From NCBI GenBank assembly GCA_018266075.1, contig JAFEBB010000002.1, positions 62,001 to 126,000 on the forward strand: a DNA stretch of 64,000 nt, in the 5' to 3' direction. The stretch's first letter is position 1; every line of letters starts with the position of its first letter. This document shows, in pieces, positions 46,109 through 57,110 of this stretch. The translations under genes were made by a program, and so were the position numbers. The notes beneath the pieces were generated by a model. It did no database searches and had not been told where the DNA came from. It worked only from the letters and a program-made list of their open reading frames with translations. Origin of the DNA: Deltaproteobacteria bacterium. GTDB taxonomy: Bacteria; Myxococcota; Myxococcia; Myxococcales; SZAS-1.

Positions 46109-47925
46109 TGGGTGAACTGCCTGAACTCGCCGTGGTGGAAGTCCTGATGGCAGCCCGCGCAGTTCGTCGGCAGGCCGGTGTACTTGCGCACCTCGACGCC
46201 CGCGGTCACCACCACGCTCTGGTGACACGCGTTGCAGGCCACGTTCTGGTGCTGGCCGTCGAGCACGTAGTCGGTGAACGGCGGCGCGTGCACGAACGTC
46301 GTCGCGACGGGCTTGAACGACTCCGTGTTGTGACACCGCGCGCAGTCTTCAATCTCGTCGGGCGCGTCCTTCTTGTGGAACTGGCCGGCGTGCGCGTCCG
46401 CGTGGCACGAGGCGCAGCTCTGGTTCAGCGGCCGGTACGCGACGGTGGTCACCTTGCCGAACTTCTTCGCCTGGTGGCACTGCTCGCACTGCGCCGTCGC
46501 GTGCTTGCCGGTGAGCGGGAAGCGGCTGTCCTTGTCGTGATTGAACTTGAGGTCCTTGAAGGCGCTCACCTGGTGGCACGTGGCGCAGGCCTTGGAGTCG
46601 CCGCTGCTGCGGAACTGGCCGGCGTGCGCGTCCTGGTGGCAGGTCTCGCACTGGTTCAGCGGCTTGATGAACTGCATCAACGCCAGGCTGAAGAGCAGCG
46701 GGCGCTTCTCGGCCTTGAGCAGCTTGGTCACCGACACGGGCACGCGCGTCTCCAGCGACGCCGTCTGCACGTGGCACCCGGCGCAGGGCGTGGCCGCGTG
46801 GGCGCCCTCGAGCGGGTAGCGGGTCTTCTGGTGATCCGCGAGCTCGAACTTCGCCGGCAAGAAGCCCTTCACGTCGTGGCAGGCCTCGCAGTTGCTCGCG
46901 AAGACGCCGGTGAGCTGGCCCTCGTGCGCGTCGGCGTGGCAGCTCGTGCACCTGTCGAAGGAGAGGCCCTTGAACTTCGCGGCGTGTCCCGGGAAGGGGC
47001 CGTGGCAGCTCTTGCACGCCACCTCCGCGTGCAGGCCGCGCAAGGGAAAGCGGGTCTTGTCGTGGAAGGCGCGCTCCGACTCCGCGCTGTGGATGATCTT
47101 CCAGCCCGCGGTGGAGTGGCAGCTCGAGCAGCGGTCGCCGAAGCCGCCCTTGTGCGGATCCTGGTGGCAGTCCTGGCAGCTCTCGAAGCTGATGTTGGTG
47201 AACTGCGAGAACTCGCGCTTCACCGGCGCGGGGAAGGCGCTGCCCGGCGTCTTCTTGTCCTGCAGTGGCGCGTGGCACTTCTCGCAGGCCACGGTCTTGT
47301 GCAGGCCGGTGAGCGGGTAGTCGGTCTTGTCGTGGTTGAAGCCGGGCGCGGGCTTGAAGGACTTCTCCACATGGCACTGCTTGCAGTCCGTGCTGAGCTG
47401 CCCGCGGTGTTCGTCGAAGTGGCAGGTCTCGCAGGTGGTGGGCGTGCCCAGGAACGTGTCGGTCTTGGGGTGCGCGTCGAGCCACTTGCGGATCACCGGG
47501 TCGTAGTCGCGGAAGGGCTCGTGGCAGTCGGCGCACTTCACCTTCGCGTGCGCGCCCTTGAGCGGCCAGCCCGTCTCGTTGTGCGGGAAGTTGCTCTTGT
47601 TGCCGCTGGGCCACTCGATCATCTTGAAGTCCACGCCCTGGTGATCGTGGTGGCAGTTCTTGCAGTCGCGCTTCTCCTCGGGGATGTGGCCGTGGTACCC
47701 GACGCCCTTCTTGATGCTCGGCGCCAGCTCGGTGTGGCAGGCGAGGCACTTCTGCTCGAAGTTCTCGTCGCTGCCCGCCGAGCTGTGGCACTTGTCGCAG
47801 TTCGACATGCCCTCCAGGTTCGCGTGTGGCTTCGCCAGCGGGCCGGGCGAGAAGAGGTCCGCGCGCGCGCTCGTCGCCCAGAGCAGCCCGACGATGGCGA
47901 TGGGTGCGAACCGGAGTCGGAGCAT
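46105..47925 (-). CDS. Twenty-heme c-type cytochrome
   Basis: A 606-residue exported protein with a short cleavable signal (MLRLRFAPIAIVGLLW to ARA). It has twenty CxxCH motifs evenly spread from about 44 to 590. Modules of about 60 residues repeat the theme FNHDKTxxPLxGxH, then CxxCH, then the CHxDxHxGQF pattern (DEHRGQL, DAHEGQL, DAHAGQF). Each FNHDK and DxHxGxF His is a plausible distal heme ligand. The even spacing suggests a linear heme wire. The ATG directly follows the stop of the membrane fusion protein (TAG-ATG), so the two are coupled. Probable role: periplasmic electron carrier between the inner-membrane entry and the outer-membrane conduit. Confidence 0.92.
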   Translation of the reverse strand: MLRLRFAPIAIVGLLWATSARADLFSPGPLAKPHANLEGMSNCDKCHSSAGSDENFEQKCLACHTELAPSIKKGVGYHGHIPEEKRDCKNCHHDHQGVDFKMIEWPSGNKSNFPHNETGWPLKGAHAKVKCADCHEPFRDYDPVIRKWLDAHPKTDTFLGTPTTCETCHFDEHRGQLSTDCKQCHVEKSFKPAPGFNHDKTDYPLTGLHKTVACEKCHAPLQDKKTPGSAFPAPVKREFSQFTNISFESCQDCHQDPHKGGFGDRCSSCHSTAGWKIIHSAESERAFHDKTRFPLRGLHAEVACKSCHGPFPGHAAKFKGLSFDRCTSCHADAHEGQLTGVFASNCEACHDVKGFLPAKFELADHQKTRYPLEGAHAATPCAGCHVQTASLETRVPVSVTKLLKAEKRPLLFSLALMQFIKPLNQCETCHQDAHAGQFRSSGDSKACATCHQVSAFKDLKFNHDKDSRFPLTGKHATAQCEQCHQAKKFGKVTTVAYRPLNQSCASCHADAHAGQFHKKDAPDEIEDCARCHNTESFKPVATTFVHAPPFTDYVLDGQHQNVACNACHQSVVVTAGVEVRKYTGLPTNCAGCHQDFHHGEFRQFTQ

Positions 47926-50154
47926 CTAGGGCGCGAAGAACTTGGGAACGAAGCCGAGGTACAGCGACACGCCGATGTGGGCCACGATGAGCACCACCAT
48001 GAAGATCGACAGGCCCACGTGGAGCACGCGCCACACCGCGAGGTACCGGCGCAGCACGCCGTAGAAGGTCACCTGGATGCGCACGCGCGCCAGGCTGGTC
48101 ACGCTGCGCGCGAAGTCCTCGAACTGCGACTCGCTGTCGAAGTGCGGCCGCACCCGCGCCAGCCGCCGCGGCACGCCCAGCATCTGATCCGGCAGCGCCA
48201 TGGCCAGCGACATGAAGCCGCCTTCGGTCGCCACCGCCGGCACCAGCGCCTCGAGGTTCAGCTTGCTCGTGGCGCCGGCGAGCATGGCCGAGAGCTGGCC
48301 ACGCAGGCCCTGCACCTGCCGCTGCAGATCCGCGAGGTCGATGAGCTTGCCGTCGCGCTGGGGCACCAGCGTCACCAGGAAGCGGCCGATGAGCCCCGTC
48401 GAGACCAGCACCACCATCGACGCGGCCGTCGCGCTCGCGAGCTGGTTGTTCGACTGGAACGCGGCGTGAAACGCGATCACCAGCGGTGAGAGCGTGCCCA
48501 CGAAGACGTGGAAGCTGAGCCAGGTGCGGATGTCGCCCAGGCCCTTGAGGCCCTTCCAGCGCTTTCGCAGCGCGTAGAGGTAGTTCAGCATCATCACGCC
48601 GGTGGCCACGATGCCGACGCCGTGGCCGAACGGACCGGCGGGCTTGAGCATCCTGTGCAGCGGCGACTTGAGGCGCGCGGCCTTGGCCAGCAGGTAGTAG
48701 TCCTTGCCGTGCCACCAGAGCGCGCCGATGAGCGCCGCGCCCAGGACGAACAAGCTCCACGAGACGATGCGGTTGGTGGCCTCGGCCTTCGCCGCCGGCG
48801 TGCCCGCGCGCGCGGCCTTGGGCTTGCCGTCCTTGCTCTCGCCGAGCGCTTCGCCGTGGAAGCGCTTGAGCTTGATGTCGCAGGCCTTGAGGAACTCGGT
48901 GGGCAACTCGCCGCCGAGGCAGGCGATGACGTAGTCGTTCTTCAGCGTGGCCGGCTGGCCCTCGATCTCGAGCACCACGTACTCGGGCTTCACCTCTCTC
49001 ACCGTGGTGTTGAAGAGCACCTGCACGCGGTCGCTCGCGCCCAGCGCGGCGATCTTCTCGCGGTTCGCCTGGCGGCACTTGCCGAAGGCCGCGCCGCGGT
49101 ACGCGAGGCACACCGCCGCGGTGGACTCGTTCGCGAGCTGGATCGCTGCCTCGAGCGCCGAGTCGCCGCCGCCGACGACCAGCACCGAGGTGCCGTTGTA
49201 CTGATCCGGGTCGACGAAGCGGTATGCGACCTTGGGAAGATCCTCGCCCGGACAACCGAGCGGCCTCGGCGAGCCGCGACGGCCGGTGGCGAGCACGACC
49301 CGCCGCGCGTACACCGGGCCCTTGCTGGTCTGCACCGTGAAGCGCTCCGGCTCGCCCTCGATGCCGGTGACCTTCACGTTCTCCTCGACGCGCAGCTGCG
49401 CCGAGTTGGCGATGCGGCTCCACGCCTCGATGAGCTCTTCCTTGGAGATGATGGCCTTGCCGAACTTGCCCACGATTGGCAGGTCCACGGTCTCGGTCAT
49501 CACCACCTTGTGGCGCGGGTACTGGGCCACCGTGCCGCCGAAGGTGCTCTGGTCCAGCATCCGCAGGGTGAAGCCGGCGTCGCGCAGGCCGAGCGCGGTG
49601 GCGATGCCTGCGGGCCCCGCGCCCACGATGGCCACGTCCACCGCGCTGGCCATGGGCTTGTGCTGCATGGTGCTGATGAAGTGCTGCGCGAGCTGCACGC
49701 CCTGGGTCATGGCGTTGCGGATGAGGCCCATCCCGCCGAGCTCGCCCACGATGTGCACGCCAGGCCGGCTGCTCTCGAAGACTGCATTGACTTCGGGCAG
49801 ATCCACGCCGCGCTCGCTGGTGCCGAAGACCAGGCGAATCGCGTCGACGGGGCACTCCGCGGCGCACTTGCCGTGGCCGATGCAGTGCGCGGGCTCCACC
49901 AGCACCGGGCGGTCGCCCACGATGCCCAGGATGTCGCCCTCGGGGCAGGCGTTGAGGCAGGAGAAGCTGCCGATGCAGATATCCGGGTTGATGATCGGGT
50001 ACAGCGACTGCGGGACGTTGAGGTTGTTGGCCACCGCGTCCTGCAGCTTCTCGGTGGAGGTCTCCTTGTTGTGCCGCTGTCGGCGGCGCGACACCACCGC
50101 GAAGAGCGCGATGAAGGCCGCCATCGTTCCCACGATGAGGAGGGTGTCGTTCAT
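47926..50154 (-). CDS. Fe-S/FAD/diheme-b fusion oxidoreductase (inner membrane)
   Basis: A 742-residue single-chain electron-transfer protein. Order: an N-terminal anchor helix (5-21), a two-cluster ferredoxin-like domain, a FAD-binding half (GAGPAG near 178), a NAD(P)-binding half (GGGDSA near 328) and four or five membrane helices to the end. In both ferredoxin motifs the second Cys is replaced (C60-S63-C66-C70 and C91-H94-C97-C101). Two helices carry His pairs 14 apart (H549/H563 and H712/H726), the bis-His spacing of cytochrome b. The thioredoxin-reductase CxxC is absent. I infer a NAD(P)H or ferredoxin entry point that reduces b hemes and then the multiheme proteins. The nearest flavin relatives are YpdA/TrxR-like. 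Confidence 0.8.
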   Translation of the reverse strand: MNDTLLIVGTMAAFIALFAVVSRRRQRHNKETSTEKLQDAVANNLNVPQSLYPIINPDICIGSFSCLNACPEGDILGIVGDRPVLVEPAHCIGHGKCAAECPVDAIRLVFGTSERGVDLPEVNAVFESSRPGVHIVGELGGMGLIRNAMTQGVQLAQHFISTMQHKPMASAVDVAIVGAGPAGIATALGLRDAGFTLRMLDQSTFGGTVAQYPRHKVVMTETVDLPIVGKFGKAIISKEELIEAWSRIANSAQLRVEENVKVTGIEGEPERFTVQTSKGPVYARRVVLATGRRGSPRPLGCPGEDLPKVAYRFVDPDQYNGTSVLVVGGGDSALEAAIQLANESTAAVCLAYRGAAFGKCRQANREKIAALGASDRVQVLFNTTVREVKPEYVVLEIEGQPATLKNDYVIACLGGELPTEFLKACDIKLKRFHGEALGESKDGKPKAARAGTPAAKAEATNRIVSWSLFVLGAALIGALWWHGKDYYLLAKAARLKSPLHRMLKPAGPFGHGVGIVATGVMMLNYLYALRKRWKGLKGLGDIRTWLSFHVFVGTLSPLVIAFHAAFQSNNQLASATAASMVVLVSTGLIGRFLVTLVPQRDGKLIDLADLQRQVQGLRGQLSAMLAGATSKLNLEALVPAVATEGGFMSLAMALPDQMLGVPRRLARVRPHFDSESQFEDFARSVTSLARVRIQVTFYGVLRRYLAVWRVLHVGLSIFMVVLIVAHIGVSLYLGFVPKFFAP

Positions 50155-50201
50155 GGTGCGGGGAGTGGGGTGTGGATTCTCTGTTGTTTCCGGAGCGCGA
50201 G

Positions 50202-53200
50202 CTAGTTGGGGCAGCTGCCGGGGTGGCAGACCTTGCAGGTCGCCGTGCAGCTGCCGTTCTGGCTGGGGTGCGTGAACTTCCAGGCCGTCTTGTAGTTGGT
50301 GCCCGTCTGCGCCAGGGCCACGCCGCTCGGCGCGCTGTGGCAGGTGCTGCAGTCGGTGCCGGTGGTGAACCAGTGCGAGGTGCCGTCGGGGCAGTTGTTG
50401 GAGTCGCAGTAGGCGCGGCTGCCCATGCCCTGACTGCCCTGGTTGTTGGTGGAGAGAGGCAGCGTGTACGGCCGCGTGTCACCGCCGCCTGCGCTCACCG
50501 ACGTCGCGCCGTTCCAATTGCTCGGGCCAATGAGCGTGCTCCCCGCCTCGTGGCAGGCGCTGCACGGCTTGGAGCCCGAGGCGTGGTCGTAGCCGATGGC
50601 GCCCTGGGTGGGCGTGCCCGTGCCATGGCAGGTGGTGCAGGAGGTGCTCGCCGTGGACGGGTGCGGCACGCAGCCGGAGATCGCGGGTTCCGTCGTCGCG
50701 CTGGTCGCGGGCGGCTGCGAGACCGCGAACCCTCCCGTCGTGATGCAGGACGGCGCGCCCGAGGTCGCGCCCAGCCAATTCGGCGACGCGATCGTGCCCG
50801 TGCCCGGGAAGGTGTGGCAGCCGCTGCAGTCCGTGGTTCCGGCCACGCTGGTGTAGCCGCTGTGGTCCACCGAGAAGGAGCTGCCCGGCTTCACGTTCAG
50901 GTGGCAGTTGCTGCACCGGCCGGTGACGCCGTCCGTGGTGAGCGTGGAGCTGCCCGTGAAGTTTGCGTGGAACTTGGCCTGCGCCCACTCCTTGCCCTGG
51001 ATGCCAGACGATGTCGAAGGTCCAGCTTGGGTGTGGCAGAGGTTGCAGCTGTGCGAGCTGACGTTCGCGTCGGCGTGGCTGATCTGATCGAGCGTGCCCG
51101 CGGCGACGCCGGTGGTGCTGTCGCTGGCCGCGGTGGTCACCGTGGTGGAGTTGGTGAGGCCCGAGGGCATGTTGTTGTTGGTGCCCGGCGTGCTCGCGTT
51201 CTGGCCGTGGCAGGTGTTGCAGCTGGTGAGGTTGGCCACCTTGCTGTGCACCGTGTCCTGCTTGCTCCAGGCGCTGCCCGAGACCTTGGCGTCGGCCGCG
51301 TGGCAGGTGGCGCAGTCCACGCCCGAGACGCCGGTGGCCGTGTGGTTCATCCACTGCGCGCCGTTGGTGGAGGTGCCGCCTTGCGCGAACGAATAGGTGG
51401 TGGCGCTCGCCGTGAGCGTGCCGGGCTCGGAGACCAGGTGGCAGTCGTTGCACTTGCCGGGCTGGGTGGTCGCGGTGAGCGAGCCGTGGAAGCCGCCGTC
51501 GGCGAACTCCGAGGCCGCGGGCGTGCCCTGCGTGGCGTGGCCCAGCGCGCTGCCGTGGCAGGTCTGGCAGTCCTGGAAGGTGAGCTGCGTGGACGCGTGG
51601 TTCATCGCGAAGAGCGTGCCGCGCGTGACGTTCGCCGCGCCGCTCGCGTCGGCCATGAGCGGGTAGTGGCACACGGTGCAGTCGCCGGGCTTGGCGTTGC
51701 CGATGGAGCCGTGGAAGTTGCCGCCCGCCCAGCTCACGCCGGGCATGGTGAAGGGCGCGCGGTGGCAGTCGCCGCAGTCCATCTGGGCCACGCTGGTGAG
51801 CATGCCGCCGTCGGAGACCACCAGGCCCTGGCCGGTGGCGAAGAGCGCGTTATGGTCCATCGGCTGCAGATCCGAGCCCGCCTCCTCGACGATGCCCGTG
51901 GGCTGGCCCGGACTCACCTCGGGCCGCATCTGCGCGTGGCAGTCGCTGCAGCCGGAGCTCGGCTGGGGCAGGCCCGCGTCGGCGAGCGCTGCGTGGAAGA
52001 CGCCGCCCGCGAATTGCGTGACCGTGGTGCCGACCGAGGTGTGACACGCCCAGCAGTTGATGTCCGGCGGCACGGGCGCGAGCTGCGAGGGCACCTGCGC
52101 CGAGGTGTGGAGCATTTCGTTGATGAGCTTCACCTGCGTCGTGGTCATGCCCGTGACGAGGTTCAGCGTGCCCGAGCGCCGCAAGGTGAGGAGCGCCACC
52201 GTGACCGACTGCGAGCCCGAGCCCGCGAGCACCGAGCCCGGGTAGGCCACGCCGCCTTGCCAGTCGCCGCCGGGGAGCGTGCCCGTGGCGGGGTTGAAGT
52301 AGTTCACGTAGTGCCCGGCCTGGACGGTGGCCTGGTGGCAGGCGAAGCAATCGCCGTTGCCGTCGGTGTGGTGGTTGAAGCTGCCGCCGTCGGGGAAGGT
52401 GACGGGCGATGCGGGCCGCTGGTCCGAGTGGCAGACGAGGCACGTCGTCGCGGCCACCGACGCGGCGGGGTCGTGATCGAAGGTGCCGCCCACCCAGTTC
52501 TGCGTGCCGCCCCACGCGCCCGTGCCCGGGCCGTTGTGGCAGGTCACGCAGTCGAGGCCGTCGCCGTGCGGATAGCCGCCGTCGGCCGTGCCGTAGTCGA
52601 ACGGCGACGCGGTGTACGTGGTGCTGGTCCAGCTGGCCGTCGACGTCGGGCGCTCGCCGTCGTGGCACGGCAAGCACGTCGAAGGCGTGGTCGCGCCCGC
52701 CGCGTGGAAGACGCCGCCCGCCCACGAGGTCCAGTCCGCCTGGCTCGCGACGTGGCAGCTCTGGCAGTCGCCGAGCGCCTCGACCGACGCATGATCGAAG
52801 GCCACGTTCGCGGGCACCGACGCCGTCTGGCAATTCGCGCCCGCGGGACACGCGCCGCCCGCAGAGACGAGGGTCTGCGTGGGTCGCGAGTTGGCGTGGC
52901 AGTCGAGGCACGAGCCGGGCTCGGTGGCGCCGGCCGCCGCGAGCGCGGGATGGTAGACGGGGCCCGCATCGCTGAAGCCCGTCGTCCAGCTCAGCGTGCC
53001 GTTGACGGCGTCGTTCACGTGGCAGGTGCCGCAGTCCTGGGTCACGAGCGCGGTGGTCGTCGGCGAGCCGTTCGACCAGGCCACGGCGTCGTGCTTCATC
53101 TCGCCCGAGGGCGGGTTGCGTGCGGGCGCGGTGGCGAGCGGGCCCACGAACCCGGTGGGCATCGAGCTCAACCCAGCCATGTCCGAGCCGGCCGGCATGG

Positions 53201-53987
53201 TGCCCGCGTGGCAGTCGTTGCACGTCGTCGGCTGCGCGATGCCCAGGCTCACCAGCGAGTCGTGGAAGTTGCCCGGGTAGTAGCTGCCCGTCGACTCGAA
53301 ACCTGCGTGGCAGTTGCTGCACGCGGCGATGACGCCACCGTCCACGGTCGTGGTGAGGTGGTTCATGGGCATGGGCAGCGTCTCGGACTGCGTCATCATC
53401 GAGGCGATGCTGGTGCCCACGAACGTCGGCAGTCCGGCGTCGACGGTCAGGTTGCGCGTGAGATCCGCCACCAGGTTGGCGGGCCCGCCGGTGGCGTGCC
53501 AGCTCCCCGTGTTGTGGCAGTTGCTGCAGTCCACGTTGACCGGCTGGTGGCTCAGGCCGCCGTCGACGGTGACCAGGCTGCCGTCGGACTGCGACGCCAG
53601 CGCCGCGAAGCTCGCGCCCGGTCCATGGCAGGTGGCGCAGCTGCCGGTGATGCCCGCGTGATCGAACGGCGGCTGCACCGGGCCGCCCGTGGGGTGGCAC
53701 TGGTAGCAAGAAGGGCTGTCGTACTTGTAGCCCTGTACCGAGAGGTGCAGCTGGTCGGTCGCGGCCTGCACCTCGTGGCCGTGGCAGCCGAAGCAGCTGA
53801 ACTCTTTGAACGTCGTGAAGCCGCCGTGGCAGGTGCTGCAGTCCTGCGCGTGCGGCCCCTGGACGATCGGAAAGTAGGTGTGCGTGTCGGGCGTGGGCGA
53901 GGTGTTGGGGTTGCCCGACTTGGGCGAGACCGAGCACGCGGCCAGGCCGAGAAGCACTCCCCCAAGGGTGCGCAGCCGCGGGCTCAT
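50202..53987 (-). CDS. Twenty-nine-heme c-type cytochrome lipoprotein
   Basis: A 1261-residue protein with a lipoprotein signal (MSPRLRTLGGVLLG, lipobox LAAC) and twenty-nine CxxCH motifs. Units of 45-60 residues repeat a WxGGxFH pattern, then a PxxCxxCH segment and a short linker. The early part (two FGCH/YQCH pairs) and the last 250 residues (CSGCH, CTTCH, CSACH, CSTCH, CKVCH) are more diverged. It ends CKVCHPGSC, with no membrane anchor beyond the lipid. Presumably it is an outer-surface cytochrome that passes electrons outward, like OmcB-type or MtrC-type proteins but much larger. A GGGAG lies before ATG 53987; the upstream frame to 54053 has no signal peptide. It is transcribed before the fusion gene, with a 47-base gap. 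Confidence 0.9.
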   Translation of the reverse strand: MSPRLRTLGGVLLGLAACSVSPKSGNPNTSPTPDTHTYFPIVQGPHAQDCSTCHGGFTTFKEFSCFGCHGHEVQAATDQLHLSVQGYKYDSPSCYQCHPTGGPVQPPFDHAGITGSCATCHGPGASFAALASQSDGSLVTVDGGLSHQPVNVDCSNCHNTGSWHATGGPANLVADLTRNLTVDAGLPTFVGTSIASMMTQSETLPMPMNHLTTTVDGGVIAACSNCHAGFESTGSYYPGNFHDSLVSLGIAQPTTCNDCHAGTMPAGSDMAGLSSMPTGFVGPLATAPARNPPSGEMKHDAVAWSNGSPTTTALVTQDCGTCHVNDAVNGTLSWTTGFSDAGPVYHPALAAAGATEPGSCLDCHANSRPTQTLVSAGGACPAGANCQTASVPANVAFDHASVEALGDCQSCHVASQADWTSWAGGVFHAAGATTPSTCLPCHDGERPTSTASWTSTTYTASPFDYGTADGGYPHGDGLDCVTCHNGPGTGAWGGTQNWVGGTFDHDPAASVAATTCLVCHSDQRPASPVTFPDGGSFNHHTDGNGDCFACHQATVQAGHYVNYFNPATGTLPGGDWQGGVAYPGSVLAGSGSQSVTVALLTLRRSGTLNLVTGMTTTQVKLINEMLHTSAQVPSQLAPVPPDINCWACHTSVGTTVTQFAGGVFHAALADAGLPQPSSGCSDCHAQMRPEVSPGQPTGIVEEAGSDLQPMDHNALFATGQGLVVSDGGMLTSVAQMDCGDCHRAPFTMPGVSWAGGNFHGSIGNAKPGDCTVCHYPLMADASGAANVTRGTLFAMNHASTQLTFQDCQTCHGSALGHATQGTPAASEFADGGFHGSLTATTQPGKCNDCHLVSEPGTLTASATTYSFAQGGTSTNGAQWMNHTATGVSGVDCATCHAADAKVSGSAWSKQDTVHSKVANLTSCNTCHGQNASTPGTNNNMPSGLTNSTTVTTAASDSTTGVAAGTLDQISHADANVSSHSCNLCHTQAGPSTSSGIQGKEWAQAKFHANFTGSSTLTTDGVTGRCSNCHLNVKPGSSFSVDHSGYTSVAGTTDCSGCHTFPGTGTIASPNWLGATSGAPSCITTGGFAVSQPPATSATTEPAISGCVPHPSTASTSCTTCHGTGTPTQGAIGYDHASGSKPCSACHEAGSTLIGPSNWNGATSVSAGGGDTRPYTLPLSTNNQGSQGMGSRAYCDSNNCPDGTSHWFTTGTDCSTCHSAPSGVALAQTGTNYKTAWKFTHPSQNGSCTATCKVCHPGSCPN

Positions 53988-54001
53988 CCAACTCCCAGTG
54001 G

Positions 54002-54133
54002 ATTCACACAACGTGAACTCACCCAAGAGAATAGAGGGCAGAAACAACGGCAATCAACCGTGTGGATCAATGTTCACACGCTGTGGAGCTGCGACCTCGG
54101 AGCCCCGAGATCGTTCACACAAGGGGCGTGAAC
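54002..54133 (-). promoter_or_regulatory. GTTCACA-type inverted-repeat cluster upstream of the 29-heme gene
   Basis: TTCACAC recurs at 54003, 54073 and 54114. Three symmetric sites are visible: TTCAC/GTGAA (54003-54017, five-base gap), CGTGTG/CACACG (54059-54080, ten-base gap) and GTTCAC/GTGAAC (54113-54133, nine-base gap). The region lies between the CcsA stop and the 29-heme start, so it could hold a second promoter of the cluster. The middle site is not a standard CRP/FNR box (spacing two bases too long). Confidence 0.5.
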
Positions 54134-54156
54134 ATCTTCGACGCGAGCGGTCGGGA

Positions 54157-55943
<1,787 letters not shown>

Positions 55944-55947
<4 letters not shown>

Positions 55948-57110
55948 GAGGCGCTCCCGGCCAGGCTGGCCTGCCTGCGCAGTCCACGGCGCAGCGACAT
56001 CGCGAAGTGAATCACCAACCCCAGCGCCACCATCGCGCAGGAGATGTACGGCAAGAGCCAGCCCGGGTTGTCGACGACCTGGAGGATGGAGAGCGTGTCG
56101 TTCTTGCCGAAGCTCGCTTGGTAGAACGCCTTGCCCCCGTAGCGCAGCGGCGAGTTCATGTAGATGAGCACGTCGCGCTCTTCGCCGCGCGCGGGGTTCG
56201 AGAGGTGCACCAGGCTGGAGAAGTTCTTGGGAACGTCGGTGCCCAGGTACACGTCGTGGCTGAACTTCTTGAGCGTGAGCGCGTAGGGCAGGCTCTGGCG
56301 CCGCGGGCGCATGGAGAGCTGGTACTTGCGGCCCTCGTGGAAGAACATCTGCGGCGCGCCGAGCGCAGGCGAGACCAGCCAGGTGCCGTAGCTCTTGCCG
56401 GCCGCGACGGGCTCCACGAAGACGGCGCGCGTGTCGAACGCGTCGTCGGCGGTCACCGGCGGGAGCTCCTGCACCGCGACCTGGGGACCAATGCCCGCGG
56501 TCGCCGGCGAGGGCGGATCGTTCGGCTGACGCATGCCCAGCTTGGCGTTGCGGTAGTAGTCGCGCACGTTGACGGTGAGCGGCGTGCCCGGAATGGCCAC
56601 GCTGCCGAGGCGCTCGAGCATCGACTCGGGGATGGCGTACTCGTCGTCGAACTTGGGGTCGGTGCCGTCGGTGATGACCAGCTCCATGTCGCGCGGGCTC
56701 TCGAGGTAGCTCAGCGTCTGGCCTTGCTCGATGGCCATGCGCATCTCCACCTGCATCGCGCCCGACACGAACTGGCCCACCATCAAGAGCACCAGCCCGG
56801 CGTGCACGATCCACAAGCCGAGCTGCCGCCAGTTGAGCTGGATGCGCTTGAGCTGCGCGGCCACGAGGTTGAGCACCAGCACCGTACCCACGGTGGCGCC
56901 GCCGGGGAAGACGGGGAGCTTCAGCGCGGTGCCGGGCACGTGCCACCACACCACGAAGCAGTTCATGAACTTGTGGACCGCGGCGTACGTGCCCAGCTCC
57001 ACCTGCGCCAGCGTGCAGGCGACGACGAGCACCATCAACAGTGCCAGGCACGCGATGGCGAGCTGGAACGAGGTGAGCGCGCTCCAAATGGTCTTTCGGC
57101 TAATTCGCAT
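55944..57110 (-). CDS. resB: ResB family cytochrome c biogenesis protein (System II partner)
   Basis: A 388-residue membrane protein. An N-terminal helix (about 12-34, FQLAIACLALLMVLVVAC) is followed by a second helix (GTVLVLNLVAAQL), a third near 104 (GLWIVHAGLVLLMVGQF), a large periplasmic domain (120-345) and a C-terminal helix (YISCAMVALGLVIHF). The order and the H in WIVHAG match ResB/CcsB, which keeps the apocytochrome Cys reduced and partners CcsA in heme attachment. It overlaps the upstream lipoprotein gene by 11 bases and the downstream gene by ATGA, so expression is coupled to the whole set. Confidence 0.88.

Noticed and set aside
46349-50482. A 1377-residue minus-strand frame through the cytochrome genes
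   Set aside because: It overlaps the 20-heme and fusion genes in another frame and contains only Arg/Pro/Ala-rich residues with no CxxCH.
54059-54080. CRP/FNR-type site (TGTG...CACA)
   Set aside because: Half-site separation is two bases too long for the standard 16-base core, so I only report it as an inverted repeat.
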